Numbered from the stretch's first letter, positions 1 through 9,010 are shown. The stretch is 64,000 bases of DNA from Hyunsoonleella pacifica (GCF_004310335.1 NZ_SIRS01000006.1:243865-307864); one strand, 5' to 3'. The notes: a model not told the origin generated them from the sequence alone. Numbers and translations: made by a program.

Positions 1-975
1 TTGATACCCAATAAAACATACTTTTTCTTTTCGCATACCATAAAAAAACAGCCTTATAACAGAAAGTTATTACAGGCGATACTTGAGAAAAATATTGAGC
101 TATACGACCATGAAACCATTGTAAACGACAAAGGATTTCGCCTCATAGGGTTTGGAAGATACGCAGGAATTGTTGGAGCCTACAACGGATTTAGAGCTTG
201 GGGTTTAAAGTATGATGCTTGGAATTTGCCAAAAGCAGGACCGTTGCCAAATCAAGCTGCTTTAATTGAAGAATTAAAGAGAATTGAACTGCCTAACATC
301 AAAATATTACTAACTGGCAGCGGAAAAGTATCGAATGGTGCCCAAGAAATGCTAGATGCTATGCATGTCAAATTAGTTTCTGTTGATGACTATTTGAGTC
401 AGGATTTTAACGAACCAGTATATTGTAAAATAGATGTCTTAGATTACAATAAAAGATTGGATGGTACAGAAGTAACCGATGTTTTTGATTTTTTCAATCA
501 TCCCGAAAAGTATGAATCCAACTTCATGCGTTTTGCAAAAGTAACAGATTATTACATTGCAGGTCATTTTTACGGCGATAGTGCACCTTATCTTTATACA
601 AGAGAAGATGTGAAATCTCTAGATTTTAATATAAAAGTAGTAGCAGATATAAGTTGCGATGTTGATGGGCCTGTAGCAACAACACTAAGGGCTTCAACCA
701 TTGCAGACCCTATTTATGGATACGACCCAGAAACCGAAACAGAAATAGATTTTAAGGATGACAGAGCAATTACTGTGATGGCAGTGGATAATTTGCCTTG
801 CGAGCTTCCTCAAGATGCTAGTGAGGGGTTTGGTGAGATGTTTCTAGAACATGTAATTCCGGCGTTTTTTAATAACGATAAAGACGGCATACTTACCCGT
901 GCAAAAATTACTGAAAATGGTAAATTGACTAACCGTTTTAGTTATTTACAGGATTATGTGGATGGTGTAGAGTAG
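1..975 (+). CDS. LYS1-like NAD(P)-dependent dehydrogenase (5' partial)
   Basis: The reading frame is open from the first base, so the N-terminus lies outside the window; the first codon TTG is probably an internal Leu. The 324 residues resemble the saccharopine dehydrogenase (lysine-forming, LYS1)/alanine dehydrogenase superfamily. FFFSHTIKKQPYN near the start is the conserved LYS1-type segment, and ILLTGSGKVSNGA (about residues 101-113) is the Rossmann nucleotide-binding loop. Full-length homologues have about 400 residues, so roughly 75 are missing. The family oxidises or reduces amino-acid-derived substrates with NAD(P) in the cytoplasm; the substrate here cannot be told. It converges on the M48 peptidase gene with an 11-base gap. 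Family is fairly sure, substrate unknown. Confidence 0.8.
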   Translation: MIPNKTYFFFSHTIKKQPYNRKLLQAILEKNIELYDHETIVNDKGFRLIGFGRYAGIVGAYNGFRAWGLKYDAWNLPKAGPLPNQAALIEELKRIELPNIKILLTGSGKVSNGAQEMLDAMHVKLVSVDDYLSQDFNEPVYCKIDVLDYNKRLDGTEVTDVFDFFNHPEKYESNFMRFAKVTDYYIAGHFYGDSAPYLYTREDVKSLDFNIKVVADISCDVDGPVATTLRASTIADPIYGYDPETETEIDFKDDRAITVMAVDNLPCELPQDASEGFGEMFLEHVIPAFFNNDKDGILTRAKITENGKLTNRFSYLQDYVDGVE

Positions 976-986
976 AGTGTATAGTA

Positions 987-3089
987 TCAATCTAAATTAT
1001 CTTGTAATTCATTATGAAATGCTAAAATTACCCCAACACTTTTTTGATCTATGCGTTGACAGTGTACTGTTGCATTCTCAAGATTGGTCATCATTTTATT
1101 AAAAGCACCATTCTCAAAGATGTCACCACTCCCTTTTTCAAAACTGCCACCAGCTATAATAACTTCTTTTAGCTCATCTACGGTGTCAATGTTTGGGAGT
1201 TTAACAAAATTGATATGGTCTAGTTTAGCTAAATCCTCATTCAAATTATCAAATAAGTCGTTAATTCTATGTTTAAAACTGTTAATAACGGCATGTGTTA
1301 CTTCTTCGTTATTTTGCAATCTATTTAATTCAGAGTATATAGTACTCTTGGTTTGAATGCAATTTCTGTAGATGTTAGATAATAGGGTATGCTGCTTATA
1401 CAAATTAATAAGCGTATCAGTCTTGGACGCTTTTTTAGCTAAAGCATAGTGAAGAGTGCAAAATGATGAGTCCCAGTCCTTAAAACTCTCGTTAAATAAT
1501 TTTTCACGTTCTGTAATAAGCAAGTTATAACCTTCTTGTAAATTTTTCTTTTTAAAGGTTTTATTGTGAAAAGAAAATGAAGTTTCCTTTGTGGTACCTT
1601 GAGAAATATTACTTGCTTTAGTCATTAGCGCTTCAATATCTCTAACAGGTTGCATTAAGTCTTTTAGTTTTGTTTTTAATTGTTTTAAATACGTTGTAGA
1701 AGTTTCAATTAAAATTGATTTTTCTTTTAGTTCTTGTTCTTCAGGAATTTGTAAATATCTATTTTCAAAGGTGTTGTCGTAATCTTCAAGAAGTGTTTTA
1801 CCTTGGTTTTCTGTAGCTATAAAGGTGTCAAAAGTGTCAGCTTCAGAAAACACCATATCTTTTTTATTAAAATAGACATCATATATTAATTTTGTCATTT
1901 CCTTTTGTAGATGTTCTTGTTTGTCAAATAATAGCCACGGTGTTCTTTCGTCTATCTCGCACTTTATAAAAGGTGTTTTGGCATTGTCTTGTCGCTTATC
2001 GTTAGGAGGATGGCTAGCATACATGTTTACTTTAGAATGTTCTGAACTTGAAAAAAAAGTTTTCCCACCTCTAGAATCTGTTGGTAAATTATTAAGTAAT
2101 GTTTCTTGCTGAGGCAGATTTTTTTCAATTGCCAAAGCATTATGGTTGTATAAGTTTTCAGTATATAATTTTTTCTGCGAAGCCAAATAAGCATGATTCA
2201 TAGTGTCATTCCAATGTGTGTAACCGCTCTCTAATTTCCAAAGGGCAGAAATAATTGAGTCGCTACCTGAAGTGCTTATGGCTACTTTATCAGCATTAAA
2301 TTCCATTTCTCTTGAGAGAGATGAATGCATAATATTTAAAAACTGATAGAACAAATTAAGAATTTGGCGAATAATCCAAATAATAGGAGTAATAGCCCAA
2401 GCTGCTGCTGATAATCTAATATCTGATGCTCTCCATTGGTCTAATAAATCATCCCATTTGTCTCTAGAGAAAATCATATCATGAATTATGGTGTTAGCAG
2501 AAATTATGTAGCTACCAATTTTCATACTACGTTGCGCAAAATGACCAAACTCATGCGCCACAACTGCTTTAAATTCAGAAAAATTTAAACAATCCACAAG
2601 TCCCATACCAATGGTAAGTTCCTTTCTTACAGGTAAAAAAAGACTTAGCCACATATTGGAGTAAGCAACATAAGCATTTACATCAGGGTCAACATAGATG
2701 TTTTTAGGTTTTGGTGCACCTGTTTCTTCACAAATTTTATTTACAAATTCCCATAGTTTTGGGTAGTCTTGTTTCTTAAGTTTAATTCGATTATTAGGTT
2801 TGTTGTTTTTTAATTTAAAGATAAACTTCAACGTAAAAACAAAGAGCATCATAGAACCAGCAATTGCACCAATTTTCATTAGGATTGTAAGTTTGTTTAC
2901 ACGTCCCATATCATATATGATGGCATAGTATACCAAATACCCTAATGCTGTAACTAGAGCTGCGTATAAAATGAAAAATAAAAGTATGGCTAAAACAGCT
3001 AAAAAAGCTCTTAGCTGATAAGACGAAGGTAATGATGTGATATTTTTAGGCACATCTGTGGGGCTCTTAGGGTAAAGAACTTCTGCCAT
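987..3089 (-). CDS. M48 family membrane metallopeptidase
   Basis: This 700-residue protein carries the zinc-protease motif HEFGH at about residue 180 and the third-ligand region MEFNADKVA at about residue 265, both typical of M48 (HtpX/Ste24-like) peptidases. Two or three hydrophobic segments lie in the first 95 residues and another lies after the HEFGH helix, so it is an inner-membrane protein with a cytoplasmic or membrane-embedded active site. The family degrades misfolded membrane proteins. The C-terminal 350 residues are long for HtpX and rich in Lys, Glu and Leu, probably helical, with no recognised fold. It is transcribed alone, with 88 bases to the next minus-strand gene. The family call is firm; the role of the long tail is unknown. 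Confidence 0.88.
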   Translation of the reverse strand: MAEVLYPKSPTDVPKNITSLPSSYQLRAFLAVLAILLFFILYAALVTALGYLVYYAIIYDMGRVNKLTILMKIGAIAGSMMLFVFTLKFIFKLKNNKPNNRIKLKKQDYPKLWEFVNKICEETGAPKPKNIYVDPDVNAYVAYSNMWLSLFLPVRKELTIGMGLVDCLNFSEFKAVVAHEFGHFAQRSMKIGSYIISANTIIHDMIFSRDKWDDLLDQWRASDIRLSAAAWAITPIIWIIRQILNLFYQFLNIMHSSLSREMEFNADKVAISTSGSDSIISALWKLESGYTHWNDTMNHAYLASQKKLYTENLYNHNALAIEKNLPQQETLLNNLPTDSRGGKTFFSSSEHSKVNMYASHPPNDKRQDNAKTPFIKCEIDERTPWLLFDKQEHLQKEMTKLIYDVYFNKKDMVFSEADTFDTFIATENQGKTLLEDYDNTFENRYLQIPEEQELKEKSILIETSTTYLKQLKTKLKDLMQPVRDIEALMTKASNISQGTTKETSFSFHNKTFKKKNLQEGYNLLITEREKLFNESFKDWDSSFCTLHYALAKKASKTDTLINLYKQHTLLSNIYRNCIQTKSTIYSELNRLQNNEEVTHAVINSFKHRINDLFDNLNEDLAKLDHINFVKLPNIDTVDELKEVIIAGGSFEKGSGDIFENGAFNKMMTNLENATVHCQRIDQKSVGVILAFHNELQDNLD

Positions 3090-3177
3090 AACTTGGTTTT
3101 TGTGAATTCAACCGTGAATATAGGAGTTTTCTTTATCTGTAGTATTAAAATGAATTACTATTCGATGTAAGGTTTAA

Positions 3178-4590
3178 TTACATCTGTGTTTTTAAAGGGC
3201 TTTTACTGTTAATTTCAATTAGATTAGGTTTGTAATTAACTTTACTTAAAATTGATTCGAGCAGAGGAAGCATATTATTCAAGTTTTTTGTTTTGATTAA
3301 AAAATTCCACAGCGGTTCAAATTTTTTCCAACCACCAGAGTATAACAAATGTTTTAATTTGTGTTTGTGTGACTCGTGATTGAAACTGGCTTCGAAAATA
3401 TTTGACCACTTGTAGAATTCTTTGTAAGCCCAATTATACCCTTCTTTTAGTTGGGTTGCAGATAAATTTGTGGTTTTGTAAACAACGTTACGGGTATCAT
3501 ATAAATCCCAGTTTTTAGTAATAATTCTATTTTGTTGTTCCATATCCTTAAACAGTTTTGTTCCCGGGTAAGGTGTTAAAACATGATATGTTGATGTGGT
3601 AATGGCGTTTTGTACACCCCAATCCACAGTGCGTTTAAAGACATCTTTATCGTCATCATCTAAACCAAAAACAAAACTGCCATTAACCATGATGCCTAAA
3701 GAATGTAACCGCTTAACTGCGGCTTCATAATCCTTTTTTAAATTTTGTTTTTTATTACTTTGTTTTAGGTTTTGTGGAGAAAATGTTTCAAAACCAACAA
3801 ATACACTACGTAAACCTGCTTCGGCGGCTTTTTCTATAAGATTACCTCTTAAAATAGCATCCACTGTTGATGCACCTTGGAATACGCGGTTCATGCCTTT
3901 CATACCCTCAAATAATTCACTTGCGAATTTTGCATTTCCTAGTAAATGATCATCTAGAAAGTACAAGTGTTTCCCTGGTAGCCTATCAATTTCAGCCAGT
4001 GCATCATCAACCAATTGAGTGTAGAATGATTTTCCACCTTGAAAAAATGCATCTTTATAACAGAAACTACAATGGTGTGGGCATCCTCGCGTAACTACAA
4101 TAGAGTTTGGAACAAGGTACTTGTATCGTTTTATTAAATCTCTTCTAATTGGAGGTAACTTGGTTAATGTCCTTATTGAGGAACTATAAACTTTTTTAGG
4201 TACTTTATTTTTGAAATCTTTCAAGAATTGAGGAAACGTTTCTTCTCCTGGTCCTAAAAATATAGAGTCGGCATGTTTTGAAGCTTCTTTTGGTAATGAA
4301 GTAACATGTAACCCACCTAGGATTACATAACAGCCTTTTGCTCTGTATAGATCTGCTATTTGATAAGATCTGTAAGCATTTGTAATGTAAACCTGTATGA
4401 TGACCAAATCTGGTTGGTCGTCAAGATTTAGTTTTTCAACATGCTGGTCCTGTAAATCAATATCATCATCTGGACCTAAAAAAGCAGCTAACGTGGCTAG
4501 CCCCAAAGGAGGGAAGAGCGAATATTTTATTGGTCTCCAAAAAGGACTTTCGGCTTCTGCTAAGGCTGGTAAAATGAGTTTTACTTTCAT
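3178..4590 (-). CDS. B12-binding domain radical SAM protein
   Basis: The 470 residues have an N-terminal cobalamin-binding-like Rossmann domain (about 1-140) and then a radical SAM core. The 4Fe-4S motif RGCPHHCSFCY (CxxxCxxC) is at about residue 170, followed by conserved barrel elements such as FVGFETFS. Such enzymes cleave S-adenosylmethionine reductively and often use methylcobalamin for methylation or ring chemistry; substrates vary widely and cannot be read from sequence. It is the last gene of a compact minus-strand operon, 7 bases after a small membrane protein and downstream of DUF1361 and DUF2809 genes. That setting hints at a lipid, carotenoid or membrane-linked substrate, but this is inference. 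Confidence 0.87.
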   Translation of the reverse strand: MKVKLILPALAEAESPFWRPIKYSLFPPLGLATLAAFLGPDDDIDLQDQHVEKLNLDDQPDLVIIQVYITNAYRSYQIADLYRAKGCYVILGGLHVTSLPKEASKHADSIFLGPGEETFPQFLKDFKNKVPKKVYSSSIRTLTKLPPIRRDLIKRYKYLVPNSIVVTRGCPHHCSFCYKDAFFQGGKSFYTQLVDDALAEIDRLPGKHLYFLDDHLLGNAKFASELFEGMKGMNRVFQGASTVDAILRGNLIEKAAEAGLRSVFVGFETFSPQNLKQSNKKQNLKKDYEAAVKRLHSLGIMVNGSFVFGLDDDDKDVFKRTVDWGVQNAITTSTYHVLTPYPGTKLFKDMEQQNRIITKNWDLYDTRNVVYKTTNLSATQLKEGYNWAYKEFYKWSNIFEASFNHESHKHKLKHLLYSGGWKKFEPLWNFLIKTKNLNNMLPLLESILSKVNYKPNLIEINSKSPLKTQM

Positions 4591-4597
4591 GATATAT

Positions 4598-5170
4598 TTA
4601 TTTTTTTAGCATCAGTTTCATTTTATACGCACAGTCAAGACAAACTATATCTTCATTGTCTATTTTTAACTTTGTTCCTAAATAGTCTGAGGTTTCACTT
4701 TTAAATTGTAGTGTTACTATGTCATTTTTTATACTGTATGTGCCAAAAGTTTCTTGTTCACAACTAGCGTCATAGGTATAGCAAAAGAATTTACCACTAT
4801 TATATAATTTCAATTTTAAGCAGGTAAAAAAGCCATTTTCTGGTTTTTCAATAATGGTTTGATTATTAATGCCGTAAAGAGTAGTTAATAATATGCCTTT
4901 TAAAGAAAAACTTAGAAGAATAACTAGAAAGGTAACCCTAATGGCTTTTAATCGAAATCTTTTCCATGAATCTTTTTCATAAAATATCCAAGAATTTATA
5001 ATGAATAATAAACAAGCTATGTAAAAAATTCCCCAAATAATTATATAATAACCTTGGCCAGCATCACACACTTCGTCATTTCCTGGAATTTTACTCCAAA
5101 GTAATACTACAGCAATACTTCCTAATATTAAAACTACGAGTGCCTGAGTAATAATTCTTAATTCTCTCAT
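4598..5170 (-). CDS. small membrane protein, unknown function
   Basis: A 190-residue protein with three predicted membrane segments (about 8-26, 42-64 and 77-98), then a polar C-terminal domain of about 90 residues. That domain has several Cys residues, including CLDCAYK near the end, and alternating beta-like segments, so a small periplasmic beta domain is possible. No family was recognised. It sits 1 base from the DUF1361 gene and 7 bases from the radical SAM gene, so it is almost certainly cotranscribed with both. Function is unknown; only the membrane prediction and the operon context are supported. Confidence 0.7.
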   Translation of the reverse strand: MRELRIITQALVVLILGSIAVVLLWSKIPGNDEVCDAGQGYYIIIWGIFYIACLLFIINSWIFYEKDSWKRFRLKAIRVTFLVILLSFSLKGILLTTLYGINNQTIIEKPENGFFTCLKLKLYNSGKFFCYTYDASCEQETFGTYSIKNDIVTLQFKSETSDYLGTKLKIDNEDIVCLDCAYKMKLMLKK

Positions 5171-5171
5171 A

Positions 5172-5831
5172 TCAATTCGAACTTTTAATATTGTTAAACA
5201 TCCAAAAACCTAAATTCAAAAAAGCTCCGAAAACTAAAATGAATAACCATAGCTCTAAGTTTTGTGATGGATACAATAGAATTTGAAATATATCTTCAAA
5301 TAAGTCCAAAGGGTTTTGAATAACCTCCCAAGAGTTGTAGCGTAAAAATCTCCCTAGGTAAACACCAAAAGCTGAAAGAAAAACAATAAAAGGAGTGAAA
5401 AAGGAAAGTATTTGCTTTTTTACATGTAATTTGAGTATTTCTTTCATCTCTATAAATGAGAAATAGAAAAGTAATAGTCCTGAGAGTGCAAATGATAAGA
5501 CCGTTAAAATATCTAACCAGATAAGTTTTGGTGTACTTAATCTTAAATGGATTAAATCTGTTACAAGATAAGGCGCATTAGGTAAAAAAAGCAGCCAAAC
5601 CCCAAACCAAAACCCTAACCACAATTTATTAAGTTTGGGGAGGCTGACTAAATATGTGGTTATAGCATAAGGAATGACTGCTAAAAATAAATTCCAAACC
5701 AAAAACAGGTAAAAGAAAGAGTGTGTGAGTTTCATTCTAATCATTAAAATAATAATGCTAAATAGCATTGCAACCGTTAGCATTGCTACAATTTTAAATT
5801 GTTTAAATAGGAGGTGTTTTATATTATCCAT
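5172..5831 (-). CDS. DUF1361 domain membrane protein
   Basis: The 219-residue protein has about seven hydrophobic segments and the family hallmark FLPNAPYLVTDLIHL (about residues 81-95), which identifies DUF1361. Members are integral inner-membrane proteins of unknown biochemical role. The start codon lies inside the 3' end of the upstream DUF2809 gene (8-base overlap), and the stop is 1 base before the next gene, so translation within the operon is probably coupled. The length is normal for the family. The family call is firm but the function is unknown. Confidence 0.85.
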   Translation of the reverse strand: MDNIKHLLFKQFKIVAMLTVAMLFSIIILMIRMKLTHSFFYLFLVWNLFLAVIPYAITTYLVSLPKLNKLWLGFWFGVWLLFLPNAPYLVTDLIHLRLSTPKLIWLDILTVLSFALSGLLLFYFSFIEMKEILKLHVKKQILSFFTPFIVFLSAFGVYLGRFLRYNSWEVIQNPLDLFEDIFQILLYPSQNLELWLFILVFGAFLNLGFWMFNNIKSSN

Positions 5832-6201
5832 TTGATATGAATTTTAAATCAACTAGTAAGATTGTCAATACACCTAATGCATAAGCAACCAAGTCGGTAA
5901 ACTGAAACGTACTTCCTAAGATTAATTTTGCGCTATAGTTGTCTGCCATATCCAGTAGGCTAAGTATATTTAGTAATTGGAGCAACTCGATACATAGGGC
6001 AAAAAGTAATACAGCTATTGCTAGAATTTTAGAATCTATTTTAAAGAAACTTTTAAAGAAGCAATAGATTAAAATAACCACTAGAAAGTCGCCAACAGTA
6101 TGGCGAATGAATCCTGTTTTTAGGAATATGGCGATTAGGGCTTCTGCTAGGAAAAATGCTAATGTGAAGATTAGATATGTTTTGCTGAATTTAAATGTCA
6201 T
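5824..6201 (-). CDS. DUF2809 domain membrane protein
   Basis: A 125-residue protein with four hydrophobic segments. The pattern RHTVGDFLVVILIY followed by FQFTDLVAYALG is characteristic of DUF2809. These are small inner-membrane proteins of unknown function, often found beside DUF1361 genes in flavobacteria. It overlaps its upstream neighbour by 4 bases and its downstream neighbour by 8 bases, so it is the second gene of the five-gene minus-strand operon ending in the radical SAM gene. Confidence 0.82.
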   Translation of the reverse strand: MTFKFSKTYLIFTLAFFLAEALIAIFLKTGFIRHTVGDFLVVILIYCFFKSFFKIDSKILAIAVLLFALCIELLQLLNILSLLDMADNYSAKLILGSTFQFTDLVAYALGVLTILLVDLKFISNG

Positions 6202-6488
6202 AGTGATTTAATTAAAATATAGAAGTATAATACAGCTACAGGTATGTTTAATATTACGATTCCAATAGTTTTAACAATTTTTATTTTACACCCTTTTGGA
6301 CTTAATAATGAAAATGTTAGAGCTAGAAATGAAATAGTGTTTACAATCGTGGCTATAAATATGAATACTAATCCTGGACCTATTAATAAGTCTGATGGTG
6401 AATTATACAATTGTAAAGCGAATAGTATAGTTCCGATTAAAAAGCTGATAATGGCAATGGATTTGCTTGTTGTTATTAAACTTTTCAT
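6198..6488 (-). CDS. small three-helix membrane protein, unknown
   Basis: A 96-residue, very hydrophobic protein with three predicted membrane helices (about 10-28, 38-62 and 74-94) and a short basic loop (SPKGCKIKIVK). No family was recognised. It is the first gene of the operon leading to DUF2809, DUF1361 and the radical SAM protein, overlapping DUF2809 by 4 bases. Its upstream region is the dispersed repeat element described separately. Being coding is supported by the overlap and hydrophobic pattern only. Confidence 0.62.
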   Translation of the reverse strand: MKSLITTSKSIAIISFLIGTILFALQLYNSPSDLLIGPGLVFIFIATIVNTISFLALTFSLLSPKGCKIKIVKTIGIVILNIPVAVLYFYILIKSL

Positions 6489-6499
6489 AGGTGTCTTTT

Positions 6500-6590
6500 G
6501 CGTTAGCGATTGAACGGTGTGTTTGAGCTCCTCGCAGAGAGCGAGTAGTGAAAGCGCGGCCCCCGCTTTTTGGGAGCGGGGGAAACGCCC
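6500..6590 (-). repeat. dispersed GGGCGTT...CTAACG element, copy A
   Basis: Read on the minus strand, this intergenic stretch starts GGGCGTTTCCCC and ends CAATCGCTAACG. It contains a GC-rich hairpin (CCCCGC...GCGGGG) and a second hairpin CTCGC-TCTCT-GCGAG followed by GAGCTCAAA. The same arrangement recurs at 28017-28101 and 43494-43594. It lies 26 bases after the creD stop, in the sense of creD transcription. It is much richer in GC than its surroundings. Function is unknown. Confidence 0.75.
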
Positions 6591-6615
6591 TCATAAAAAA
6601 CACTAACCAATAAAA

Positions 6616-7986
6616 TTATCCGTTGTTCCAATCTATTTTTCGAGATACAAACATGACGATGGCAAGAATGAGGAATAAGCCAATACTGCCAACCAATAAT
6701 GCATAATTTTCAAGTTGTATAATTACATAGATAAAGGCATATAATGCGCTTAACGATGTCCCAATAAATAGTGGAAACTTAAATGTTTTTAAAATAGATT
6801 TTGAGTAAAGTGTGATGAGTACTATTACCGAAATTCCAGCAATTAAATATGCTCTAAGAAAATTACTGTGCTCTGATATGGACACCAAAAGTGTGTAAAA
6901 CATGGTAAGTGCCAACCCTACCATAAGATACTGAAATGGATGAATGTTTATTTTACTTAAAGTTTGAATTAGAAAGAACACAAGAAAAGTTAACCCTATG
7001 ACTAAAAAACCATATTTTGCAGACCGCTCACTTTTTTGATATTCGTCTACCATTACCATGAACTTGGTACCAAATGCAAATTGACTTAAATTAGGAATGT
7101 TTTTTAAATGTTGTTGTGAAAAAGCGCGATTAATATGTAATACTTTCCAATCTGCTTTAAATCCTTCTTTTGAGATTTTTTTGGTTTCATCATTAGGAAG
7201 ATAATTACCCATAAAACTTGGGTCTGCCCAATTAGATGTCATTTGCATCGTAGTTGTTTTACCTATGGGTACTAATTCTATTTTTCTACTCCCATTGAAT
7301 TTTATTGAGAATGTAAAATTTGTGTTTTGTGTTTTAAATACATTTTCGTCTTTAATAAAAGCTGATTCTAAAATATCAAGATTGCTCTTGTTGTTTTGAT
7401 TAAAATTAGTCTCGAAATTATAAGCCTTATCCTTTAATGTGATTTGTACTTCACTTTTAATGCCTTTAAGGTTTGATGTTTTTATAATGATTGAGGCTTT
7501 GTTCCAAATAATATCTTCAGCCTTTATTCCTTTTGCTGATAAATCCACAGGGATATAATGTCCAGAGAAATCCATTTGTGTTGTAAACACAGCAGATTCA
7601 AAGTTGCCTCGTTTTAGTGTTTTTGAATTTACATCAACCACAGAGTTTAGATTTTCAGGAAATATATAGGCGTTTTTTATATGGGTTTGGGTTTCCTTTA
7701 AATAGGTTTTTGTTTTTTCGTTGAATGTTTTTGTCTCAGTGTAAGTTTTGTAAGGAATTTTTAAAATTGGTCCGTATACCAAAACGTTATTGCCCCATTT
7801 TCCGTTTATTTCATTAACCACATCTTGTTGTCGATATGCACGTTCATTAATTAAACTATTAATGTATGAGAGTGGTACTAATAAAATAACGACTAGAAAT
7901 CCAACCATAAGCATACGTGCTGTTATGGAGGTTTTAAGCCAATGTCCGAATTTGTTGTGTTGTGGTGTGTGTTTTTGATCTTCCAT
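6616..7986 (-). CDS. creD: CreD family inner-membrane protein
   Basis: The 456-residue protein matches CreD in length and layout: a short cytoplasmic N-terminus, one membrane helix at about 29-47, a large periplasmic domain beginning near the typical VYGPILKIPY segment, and four to five membrane helices from about 330 to the end. In enterobacteria CreD belongs to the CreBC regulon and affects envelope integrity and colicin E2 tolerance; in Bacteroidota it is often next to a small winged-helix regulator, as here. No CreBC two-component genes are nearby. A perfect inverted repeat (8003-8021) lies 17 bases before the start codon and is repeated before the membrane gene upstream, so control by the neighbouring regulator is likely. 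The family is firm; the physiological role in this group is unproven. Confidence 0.87.
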   Translation of the reverse strand: MEDQKHTPQHNKFGHWLKTSITARMLMVGFLVVILLVPLSYINSLINERAYRQQDVVNEINGKWGNNVLVYGPILKIPYKTYTETKTFNEKTKTYLKETQTHIKNAYIFPENLNSVVDVNSKTLKRGNFESAVFTTQMDFSGHYIPVDLSAKGIKAEDIIWNKASIIIKTSNLKGIKSEVQITLKDKAYNFETNFNQNNKSNLDILESAFIKDENVFKTQNTNFTFSIKFNGSRKIELVPIGKTTTMQMTSNWADPSFMGNYLPNDETKKISKEGFKADWKVLHINRAFSQQHLKNIPNLSQFAFGTKFMVMVDEYQKSERSAKYGFLVIGLTFLVFFLIQTLSKINIHPFQYLMVGLALTMFYTLLVSISEHSNFLRAYLIAGISVIVLITLYSKSILKTFKFPLFIGTSLSALYAFIYVIIQLENYALLVGSIGLFLILAIVMFVSRKIDWNNG

Positions 7987-8002
7987 TATTGTTTGTTTAA
8001 AG

Positions 8003-8021
8003 TACTTTGAAATTCAAAGTA
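8003..8021. promoter_or_regulatory. predicted operator upstream of creD
   Basis: A perfect inverted repeat TACTTTG-N5-CAAAGTA lies 17 bases upstream of the creD start. The identical arms and spacing occur again at 9011-9029 in front of the first gene of this locus. On the minus strand one arm overlaps a likely -7 promoter box (TACTTTG, close to TAnnTTTG), so binding there would block transcription. The likely binder is the winged-helix protein encoded at 8037-8333. Confidence 0.65.
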
Positions 8022-8036
8022 TATTGGTAAAAAAAT

Positions 8037-8333
8037 TTATTTCTGTTTATTTATGATAGCTTCAAGAGCATCAATATGTTTTTTAAATGCAGCTCTTCCT
8101 AGCTTGGTTGTAGAGTAACGGGTATTAGGTTTTCTACCAATAAATTGCTTTTCTACTTTTATATATTCTGCTTTTTCTAAAGCTTTGGTATGACTTGCTA
8201 AATTACCATCCGTAGCTCCTAAAAGTTCTTTCAACATATTAAAATCAGCATACTCGTTTACCATAAGAATAGACATGATGCCTAGTCTTATACGGTGGTC
8301 GAATAGTTTATTTATGTTGTTAATGATGCTCAC
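8037..8333 (-). CDS. winged-helix transcriptional regulator (HTH_34-like)
   Basis: A 98-residue single-domain protein. The pattern LFDHRIRLGIMSIL, then LKELLGATDGNLASHTKALEKAEYI as recognition-helix region, then a beta wing with YSTTKLGRAAF, fits the ArsR/MarR-like winged-helix fold called HTH_34. These are dimeric DNA-binding proteins; no effector domain or metal-binding Cys cluster is visible. It lies 50 bases upstream of creD and 61 bases after the membrane gene at 8395. The two identical palindromes at this locus flank the regulator gene and are its probable operators, suggesting control of both neighbours and itself through the upstream promoter. Confidence 0.85.
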   Translation of the reverse strand: MSIINNINKLFDHRIRLGIMSILMVNEYADFNMLKELLGATDGNLASHTKALEKAEYIKVEKQFIGRKPNTRYSTTKLGRAAFKKHIDALEAIINKQK

Positions 8334-8394
8334 TCTATTAATTCAAGGTTTCTAGATTAAAGTTACTGAATATACTGCGACTGTAAACTGTTTA

Positions 8395-9003
8395 CTATTT
8401 TAAGTCATACTTAAAATGCATCCAAGTGCCATAGATAATATGCATAAAGCCAAAACCTATTACCCATAGCCAGAATCCATAACCAGGTTTCCAAGCACCA
8501 ATTAGACCTAAAAAAATTTGAATATACCCTAAATATTGAATATCGCCGATACTATATTTTGAAGCATTTATTAAAGCCAGACCATAAAAAATTAGCATTA
8601 AACCTCCAGATTGTCCATATTTACCTTGACTTAAGATGATTAAAATATATAAACCGCCAGCTACCAAAGGAATTAAAAAATTAAAAACTAAACGACGAGA
8701 AGTACTATCCCAAATACTAGCACCATCTTTTTTTGCCTTTCTGGTTGTTAGGAGAATACCTGTGCCAATACTTAACAAAGCTACTATGGCTAAAGTAAAA
8801 AGACAGTACTGGTAAACCCATCCGTCAAGAATTAAATAGCCATTGCTGTAAGTTGTAACCAACCAATAAGCAATAGTAGCACCCATTAAAGCATAAATGC
8901 CAGCAAGAATTCCAGATAAACCACTCAACGAAATAAATCGAGAGGATTTATGCATCATATTTTTAATCTCACTAATGTCTTTTAGATAATCTTTTGATTC
9001 CAT
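8395..9003 (-). CDS. polytopic membrane protein, unknown
   Basis: A 202-residue protein with about six hydrophobic segments. I chose the ATG at 9003 (MESKDYLKDISE) rather than an upstream ATG at 9054. The earlier start would place the operator and promoter inside the gene, and homologous proteins of this layout start with a short charged N-terminus. No named family was recognised. It is the first gene of the locus containing the winged-helix regulator and creD, and its start lies 7 bases from the perfect inverted repeat 9011-9029. Its role is probably linked to that of creD, but this rests on context only. Confidence 0.72.
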   Translation of the reverse strand: MESKDYLKDISEIKNMMHKSSRFISLSGLSGILAGIYALMGATIAYWLVTTYSNGYLILDGWVYQYCLFTLAIVALLSIGTGILLTTRKAKKDGASIWDSTSRRLVFNFLIPLVAGGLYILIILSQGKYGQSGGLMLIFYGLALINASKYSIGDIQYLGYIQIFLGLIGAWKPGYGFWLWVIGFGFMHIIYGTWMHFKYDLK

Positions 9004-9010
9004 ATAAAAG

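Noticed and set aside
1084..1356. Plus-strand open frame within the M48 gene
   Set aside because: Antisense shadow of a conserved gene; same for the similar frames inside rpoB, rpoC, tuf, kdsA, typA and prfC.
6403..6603. Open frame of 66 codons on the minus strand across repeat copy A
   Set aside because: It runs over the dispersed repeat, and the peptide (with SLRGAQTHRSIAN) recurs in similar form in copy C; it is a by-product of the element, not a gene.
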